DNA of 27,513 nucleotides, from NCBI GenBank assembly GCA_900556785.1, contig USQK01000016.1, forward strand, positions 1 through 27,513, written 5' to 3'. A program made the position numbers and the translations under genes. Positions 23,475 to 27,513 of this stretch are shown here, one piece after another. Source of the stretch: an uncultured Veillonella sp. (GTDB lineage Bacteria; Bacillota; Negativicutes; Veillonellales; Veillonellaceae). Numbering within the stretch: the first letter of the stretch is position 1; every line of letters starts with the position of its first letter. The notes beneath the pieces are model-generated. The model was not told the origin of the DNA. It ran no database searches and saw nothing but the letters and a program-made list of their open reading frames with translations.

Positions 23475-23972
23475 ATGAGATATGGGCAAATAAGACAATA
23501 TGATATTGCCAATGGAGAAGGAATTCGTACATCTATCTTTGTGACTGGATGTACGCATTGTTGTTATAACTGCTTTAACGAAGAATACCAAGATTTTAAT
23601 GCTGGTAAAGTATGGACACAAGCTGAAACAGATCTAGTTGTCTCTTATGTTAAGAATCCTAACTGCTCAGGTTTAACTTTATTGGGTGGAGAGCCTTTCC
23701 AAAATGTACAAGGTTTATTACCTGTAGTAAGAGCTGTACGAGGGGCTGCACCGGAAAAGAAAATTTGGGCCTATTCCGGATATGAAATAGATGATATTTT
23801 AGAGGATGAGTTGCGAAGTGCTTTATTACAGGAAATTGATATCCTCGTAGATGGTCGATTTGTAGATGAACTTAAAGATCCAGCATTACGATTTAGAGGT
23901 TCATCTAATCAACGTATTATAGATGTTAAGAAAACATTAGAAACTGGTGAAGTTGTGTTAGCAATGGAGTAG
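23475..23972 (+). CDS. nrdG: Anaerobic ribonucleotide reductase activating protein (radical SAM)
   Basis: Generates the glycyl radical on NrdD from S-adenosylmethionine and a 4Fe-4S cluster. The 165-residue protein has the cluster motif C-x3-C-x2-C as Cys26, Cys30 and Cys33 (GCTHCCYNCFNEE), the SAM-binding LTLLGGEPFQ and KKIWAYSGYE. The frame is open upstream to TTG 23448, but ATG 23475, 5 nt after GGAGG, is the right start and gives the usual NrdG N-terminus (MRYGQIRQYDIANGEGIRTSIFVTGC). The ClC gene starts 2 nt after the stop with its SD inside the nrdG end, so the two are translationally linked. Confidence 0.96.
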   Translation: MRYGQIRQYDIANGEGIRTSIFVTGCTHCCYNCFNEEYQDFNAGKVWTQAETDLVVSYVKNPNCSGLTLLGGEPFQNVQGLLPVVRAVRGAAPEKKIWAYSGYEIDDILEDELRSALLQEIDILVDGRFVDELKDPALRFRGSSNQRIIDVKKTLETGEVVLAME

Positions 23973-23974
23973 GT

Positions 23975-25213
23975 ATGGCATTTGATAAACGTTTAATAGG
24001 TCTCATAATTGTTGTTGGATTTATAGCGGGATTAGTAGGGGCTTCTTATACACATTTAATGCATAGTATTCAGCATTTTGTATATCATTATTCTTCTGCA
24101 GATCATATGAGCTTTGGTGCTGCTGTAGCGCGAGTATCCCCAGTAGAACGATTGATACCACTTATTATTTGTGGTCTCATAGGTGGTGTGGGCTGGTTTC
24201 TTATTCACCGATATGGTAAAGGTGTTGTAGATATTAAAACTGCGGTTTCCGGTAAGATGGATATGAATCCTATCACTACTGTTTTACATGCAACCTTACA
24301 AATTATTACGGTAGCTATAGGTTCACCTTTAGGGCGAGAAGTAGCCCCTCGTGAAGCAAGTGCGGGGATTACAACTTTTTTAGTTAAGCACTTTGACATA
24401 AAACAAGAAGCTCGCCAACTATTGATTGCTTGTGCAGCAGGTGCTGGCTTGGCAGCGGTTTATAATTCACCGTTATCGGCAGCGATTTTTACGTTAGAAA
24501 CATTGCTTCTTACATGGAATATACGGGCTATGAGTGCTGCTCTTGTATGCTGTGGATTAGCAACCTTTGTAACGAGACAGGCGGGTGTAGGGGATGTTAT
24601 TCAATATACAATGGCTCAACCTAGCTTGGGCAGTCACTATGTAGAATTCTCTATTGCCTTAGGCGCTATTGTTGCTTTAGGTGTGGTTCTATTTAATATT
24701 ACTCAAGGTAAGTTACCTTCTATTCATCGTAGCAGTCCTATTATGATCCCAATATCTATCGTTGCGTTTACAATTATTGGTGCGTTAGCTATGTATTTCC
24801 CTGAAATTTTAGGGAATGGTAAGGCTGGGAACGAATTAACCTTTACTAATGATATTACATGGACTTATGCTCTAGGATTATTTGGTTCTAAGTGGGTAGC
24901 GGTACTACTCGCATTAGCAGCAGGTGCGTATGGTGGCCGTATTACTCCATCTATGATGTTGGGAAGTACGCTAGCTATAGTATTTGGTACCATTTGGTCT
25001 ATTGCTGTTGCCCCTATATCATTAGGTATGGCAGCATTTATCGGTGCCGTAGCATTCCTTGGCCTTGCTCAAAAGATGCCGATGACATCTTGTGTATTTA
25101 TGCTTGAGTTATCTAGGTTTTCTGTAGAGATGTTGTTCCCTATAGCATTGACCATGGGAACAGCACTTATGGTAGAACAAATTGTTCAGGCTAAATTAAA
25201 GACCAGTAAATAG
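23975..25213 (+). CDS. ClC-family chloride channel/antiporter (divergent)
   Basis: Polytopic membrane protein of 412 residues with about 10 or more helices. ClC landmarks are GSPLGREVAPREASAG (116-131), where Glu122 corresponds to the gating glutamate of GREGP, AAGAGLAAVYNSPLSAAIFTLE, and AYGGRITPSMMLGS in place of GGxFxP. The GSGIP selectivity motif expected near 85-95 is not recognisable (KGVVDIKTAVSGKMD), so the transported anion is uncertain; fluoride or another anion is possible. Start ATG lies 2 nt after nrdG. No obvious functional link to nucleotide reduction. A perfect bidirectional terminator follows. Confidence 0.85.
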   Translation: MAFDKRLIGLIIVVGFIAGLVGASYTHLMHSIQHFVYHYSSADHMSFGAAVARVSPVERLIPLIICGLIGGVGWFLIHRYGKGVVDIKTAVSGKMDMNPITTVLHATLQIITVAIGSPLGREVAPREASAGITTFLVKHFDIKQEARQLLIACAAGAGLAAVYNSPLSAAIFTLETLLLTWNIRAMSAALVCCGLATFVTRQAGVGDVIQYTMAQPSLGSHYVEFSIALGAIVALGVVLFNITQGKLPSIHRSSPIMIPISIVAFTIIGALAMYFPEILGNGKAGNELTFTNDITWTYALGLFGSKWVAVLLALAAGAYGGRITPSMMLGSTLAIVFGTIWSIAVAPISLGMAAFIGAVAFLGLAQKMPMTSCVFMLELSRFSVEMLFPIALTMGTALMVEQIVQAKLKTSK

Positions 25214-25330
25214 TTATTAAGTAGAGTATTTATAAATGTGTATGGCTATATATTTTTATTTCGTTGAAATGCTATAAAGTTATAATGTGATATTTAGTTG
25301 TATAAAGGCAAATTAAGCTTGTGAATAAAA

Positions 25331-25370
25331 AATAAAAGCGGATAGTTGTGATCAACTATCCGCTTTTATT
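25331..25370. terminator. Bidirectional terminator between convergent genes
   Basis: An 18-bp perfect stem (25331-25348 with 25353-25370, loop TGAT), GC-rich in the middle (GCGGATAG) and flanked by A-tract and T-tract. It lies between the ClC gene (+) and the carbonic-anhydrase-like gene (-, ending at 25379) and can end both transcripts. Confidence 0.93.
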
Positions 25371-25378
25371 ATATGTAA

Positions 25379-25927
25379 TTATACGATTTTAGCGTTTTTA
25401 TCGTATTCTTCGCCACCTGCATCTGGAAGCATACCGTATTCAATAGTCCATAAGTGTTTATATTTTAAAGCTTGATTGTGAATACGTTCGATTTGAGTTT
25501 CATCTGTGCGAACAATACGAGCAGGAATGCCTACTACTAAAGAGTTAGGTGGGATGACAGTGTTTTCTTTTACTACCGCACCGGCTGCAATAATAGATCC
25601 AGAGCCGATATGACAACCACTTAATACAATGGCGCCCATGCCAACTAAAACATTATCTTCAATTGTGCTAGCGTGAACGATGGCACCATGGCCGATTGTT
25701 ACGTAATCGCCAAGAATACATGCTTTATCGTCGTCTACATGTAGTACAGAGTTGTCTTGTACATTAGAGTAACGACCTACTACAATCTTGTTTACGTCAC
25801 CACGAAGTGCACAGTTTTGCCAAATAGAAGCATATTCTTTAAGTTCTACATCACCAGCAAGTTCTGCACCGGGCATGACGCAACTTTTAGGATCTAATTT
25901 TGGATATTTTCCATGAAATGGTAACAT
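25379..25927 (-). CDS. Gamma-carbonic-anhydrase-like hexapeptide-repeat protein
   Basis: Left-handed beta-helix protein of 182 residues built of hexapeptide repeats (VELKEYASIWQNCALRGD, NVLVGMGAIVLSGC, GSIIAAGAVV). The three metal-binding histidines of gamma-carbonic anhydrases are present: His63 (VLHVDDD), His80 and His85 (IGHGAIVHA). Members such as YrdA, PaaY and CaiE often have weak or no CO2 hydration activity, so the function is uncertain. The SD AGGAG lies 6 nt before ATG, and fabK ends 17 nt upstream, so the two form an operon. It is unlikely to be the missing sugar N-acetyltransferase: PglD-type enzymes have a different N-terminal domain and lack this His triad. Confidence 0.9.
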   Translation of the reverse strand: MLPFHGKYPKLDPKSCVMPGAELAGDVELKEYASIWQNCALRGDVNKIVVGRYSNVQDNSVLHVDDDKACILGDYVTIGHGAIVHASTIEDNVLVGMGAIVLSGCHIGSGSIIAAGAVVKENTVIPPNSLVVGIPARIVRTDETQIERIHNQALKYKHLWTIEYGMLPDAGGEEYDKNAKIV

Positions 25928-25944
25928 ATGGTACTCCTAATTCA

Positions 25945-26898
25945 TTAAACAATTTCAAGAAGGCGTTGAGCCTTACGAATAGACATGATAGCTTCGTTCA
26001 TTACAGATTGAACGATTGTATGAGCTGGCTCAATAGCTACAAGACGATTCAATGCTTGACCGACTTGTACAGCACCATTTACAACATCGCCATCAATAGC
26101 AGCGCGTTTATTAGTGCCTTGAGACATTTTTGTCCGTTCTTCAGGGGTAGTAACGCCATCAGTTTCTGCGGCCAAATAGCGAGTAGTAAATTCATTTTTT
26201 AAACTACGAACACCACCGTGGCCAGAGAGAAGACCAGTTACAACAGAATCAGTATCTGTAGCTTTGATAATGGCTTCTTTCATATTTTTGTGTGCTTGGC
26301 ATTCCTCAGCAAGTAAGAAGCGAGAGCCCATTTGTACACCTTGTGCACCCATGAGTAATGCAGCGGCAAGACCGCGACCATCAACGATAGAGCCAGCTAC
26401 TACTACAGGAATAGAGATTTCAGGTAAAATGTTTTCCATTAAAGACATTGTTGTTTGGCTACCGATGTGGCCACCAGCTTCCATACCTTCTACGATCATC
26501 GTCGTGATGCAAGCTTCTTCGATACGTTTAGCTAATTTAAGGGAAGGAACTACAGGGATAACCTTGATACCAGCCTCTTGAAGAGGTTTGATATATGGTA
26601 CAGGATTACCAGCACCAAGTGTTACAAAAGCAGGTTTTTCTTGGATGATAACATCTACTAACTCATCTTTATTAGGAGCCATCAACATAAGGTTAACACC
26701 GAATGGTTTATCTGTTAATTCTTTGCATGCACGAATTTCATTGCGAGTCCATTCTGCATCACGACCGCCGAGGGCGATAACGCCTGTTGCGCCAGCATTA
26801 GCAACGGCAGATACTAATTTGTGTTCAGATACCCAAGCCATAGCGCCTTGGATAATAGGGTATTCGATTTGTAAAAGTTCTGTTAAAGCTGTTCTCAT
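25945..26898 (-). CDS. fabK: Enoyl-ACP reductase II (FabK), FMN-dependent
   Basis: Performs the last reduction of each fatty-acid elongation cycle and makes the cell insensitive to triclosan. The 317-residue TIM-barrel flavoprotein shows YPIIQGAMAWVSEHKLVSAVANAGATGVIALGG (13-45), FGVNLMLMAP, VEGMEAGGHIG with the catalytic His144, VPVVVAGSIVDGRGLAAALLMGAQGVQMGSRF-like FMN-phosphate loop, and FTTRYL. The frame continues upstream to 26943, but ATG 26898 with SD AGGAGG 4 nt away gives the standard FabK start (MRTALTELLQIEYP). Nitronate monooxygenase is a related family, but length and motifs fit FabK. First gene of a two-gene minus-strand unit. Confidence 0.93.
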   Translation of the reverse strand: MRTALTELLQIEYPIIQGAMAWVSEHKLVSAVANAGATGVIALGGRDAEWTRNEIRACKELTDKPFGVNLMLMAPNKDELVDVIIQEKPAFVTLGAGNPVPYIKPLQEAGIKVIPVVPSLKLAKRIEEACITTMIVEGMEAGGHIGSQTTMSLMENILPEISIPVVVAGSIVDGRGLAAALLMGAQGVQMGSRFLLAEECQAHKNMKEAIIKATDTDSVVTGLLSGHGGVRSLKNEFTTRYLAAETDGVTTPEERTKMSQGTNKRAAIDGDVVNGAVQVGQALNRLVAIEPAHTIVQSVMNEAIMSIRKAQRLLEIV

Positions 26899-26977
26899 AA
26901 ATCCTCCTATGATAACAATATAAATGACGATTTCTCTGATCAATATTTCATATTAAGATCGTGAAGTTCTTATTATG

Positions 26978-27007
26978 ATTATATTGCATAGAGAAGTAAG
27001 AGTTCAT
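26978..27007 (-). promoter_or_regulatory. Candidate fabK promoter
   Basis: On the minus strand a perfect TATAAT occupies 26983-26978. The upstream -35 region (ATGAAC, 18-nt spacer) is poor, 3 of 6. No FapR/FabT-type palindrome is obvious beside it. Confidence 0.35.
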
Positions 27008-27342
27008 AAGTACATACTTATATAATAAGTTATTAATTAAGTTCTTTTAGAATAAATAATATAACAATATTCTCTTCTATATATAATAGTATAATATATA
27101 AATTATGTACACCTTAGGTCTTATTTTAGTTAATACCTTAAAAACTATCGGTATAATAATGGCCATTACTTATATTAATAGATATATTGACAGATGAGTA
27201 GCAATAGGGAAAGGAATTGAGGTAAATTTAGGTCATAATTAGTCTAAATGATAATACATTTCAAATTATAATGTAGCACAAATCCGCATATCATATATGC
27301 TTTTTAAATATTAGAAAAAATGAGAAATTAAGAAAATGAGTA
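26984..27342. other. AT-rich non-coding spacer between fabK and rubredoxin
   Basis: About 440 nt between the divergent fabK and rubredoxin genes contain no plausible ORF on either strand. Visible items are a perfect TATAAT at 27152-27157 with no convincing -35, an orphan TTGACA at 27187-27192 with no -10, and a short hairpin GCATAT-CAT-ATATGC (27286-27300) followed by TTTTT that could be a weak terminator for a small transcript. No tRNA, repeat array or riboswitch was recognised. Confidence 0.5.
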
Positions 27343-27371
27343 TTGAAAAGTTTCGATATCTTTGATATACT
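27343..27371 (+). promoter_or_regulatory. Rubredoxin promoter
   Basis: TTGAAA (27343-27348), a 17-nt spacer and TATACT (27366-27371), the same hexamers as in the nrdD promoter. The start is predicted near 27378, with a leader of about 70 nt. An inverted repeat CAGATA-GAG-TATCTG (27378-27392) sits exactly at the predicted start. Confidence 0.75.
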
Positions 27372-27446
27372 ACATTACAGATAGAGTATCTGAATTATAA
27401 AAGATAAACATTAAACAATAATTTTCAAGTGAAGGAGGAAATACTC

Positions 27447-27513
27447 ATGGAAAAATACGTATGCGTAGTATGTGGTTGGGTTTATGACGAAGCTGTTGAA
27501 GGCGTAAAATTCG
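27447..27513 (+). CDS. Rubredoxin (5' part, cut by window end)
   Basis: The first 22 codons read MEKYVCVVCGWVYDEAVEGVKF, which is the N-terminal half of rubredoxin: the C-x2-C-G knuckle (Cys6, Cys9) that holds two of the four iron ligands, followed by the typical WVYDEA. It is a small cytoplasmic one-iron electron carrier, in anaerobes often used for oxygen or peroxide reduction. The SD AAGGAGG lies 8 nt before ATG. The second Cys pair and the end are outside the window. Confidence 0.93.
   Translation, partial: MEKYVCVVCGWVYDEAVEGVKF

Noticed and set aside
25379..25927. Hexapeptide-repeat protein as the missing PglD-like sugar acetyltransferase
   Set aside because: It has the His63/His80/His85 gamma-carbonic-anhydrase triad, lacks the PglD N-terminal domain and is co-transcribed with fabK, far from the capsule operon.
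26264..26923. Plus-strand open frames of 105 and 111 codons opposite fabK
   Set aside because: Mirror frames of fabK; no SD and no recognisable protein features.
27187..27192. Perfect -35 hexamer TTGACA
   Set aside because: No -10-like sequence at 16-18 nt; probably chance in AT-rich DNA.
1..27513. CRISPR arrays, rRNA, insertion sequences, replication origin
   Set aside because: Looked for repeat-spacer periodicity, conserved rRNA stretches, terminal inverted repeats with a transposase and DnaA-box clusters; none seen.

Overview
The window looks like the chromosome of an anaerobic, low-GC, diderm Firmicute (Negativicutes), most likely a Veillonella. The sequence signs are AT-rich spacers with strong Shine-Dalgarno sites, an outer-membrane-type polysaccharide exporter next to a Gram-positive-style split chain-length adaptor and BY-kinase, a class III (anaerobic) ribonucleotide reductase, FabK instead of FabI, and rubredoxin. 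The genus is an inference; no rRNA gene is present.

Layout: (1) 6-1479, the two ATPase genes (livG, livF) of a branched-chain amino-acid ABC transporter, closed by a perfect 19-bp hairpin terminator. (2) 1480-1899, a regulatory region with an exact 11-bp tandem repeat, a candidate promoter and a leader of about 185 nt. (3) 1900-19869, a Wzy-dependent capsule/exopolysaccharide locus of 17 same-strand genes, many overlapping or 1-2 nt apart. In order: export protein, NDP-sugar 4,6-dehydratase, chain-length adaptor, BY-kinase homologue, PLP aminotransferase, initiating phosphoglycosyltransferase, LicD phosphotransferase, IspD/TarI-like cytidylyltransferase, SDR, one GT4 glycosyltransferase, Wzy, TupA-like ATP-grasp, CapA-like protein, Wzx, UDP-glucuronate 4-epimerase, UDP-glucose dehydrogenase and VanZ. 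It ends at a 17-bp hairpin. (4) 20134-20937, a monocistronic CpsB/CapC (PHP) phosphatase homologue with its own terminator. (5) 20992-25213, nrdD under two NrdR-box-like sites, then nrdG and a ClC transporter. (6) A bidirectional terminator, then fabK and a gamma-carbonic-anhydrase-like gene on the minus strand. (7) An AT-rich spacer and the first 22 codons of rubredoxin.

How the locus should work: the dehydratase and aminotransferase make a UDP-4-amino-sugar; the PGT loads it on undecaprenyl phosphate; GT4 and LicD (fed by the cytidylyltransferase and SDR) extend or decorate the unit; the dehydrogenase and 4-epimerase provide UDP-GlcA/GalA; Wzx flips, Wzy polymerises, and the adaptor plus exporter control length and export.

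Most interesting: both tyrosine-phosphorylation regulators appear catalytically degenerate. The BY-kinase homologue lacks the Walker A lysine (Thr48), has a changed Walker A' Asp (Asn72) and has no C-terminal Tyr cluster. The CpsB homologue has lost nearly every metal-binding residue of the PHP site, with Cys in two former His positions. This suggests a paired pseudokinase/pseudophosphatase arrangement, possibly a structural or redox/metal-sensing switch. Also notable are a predicted zwitterionic polysaccharide chemistry and a CDP-alditol-like cassette.
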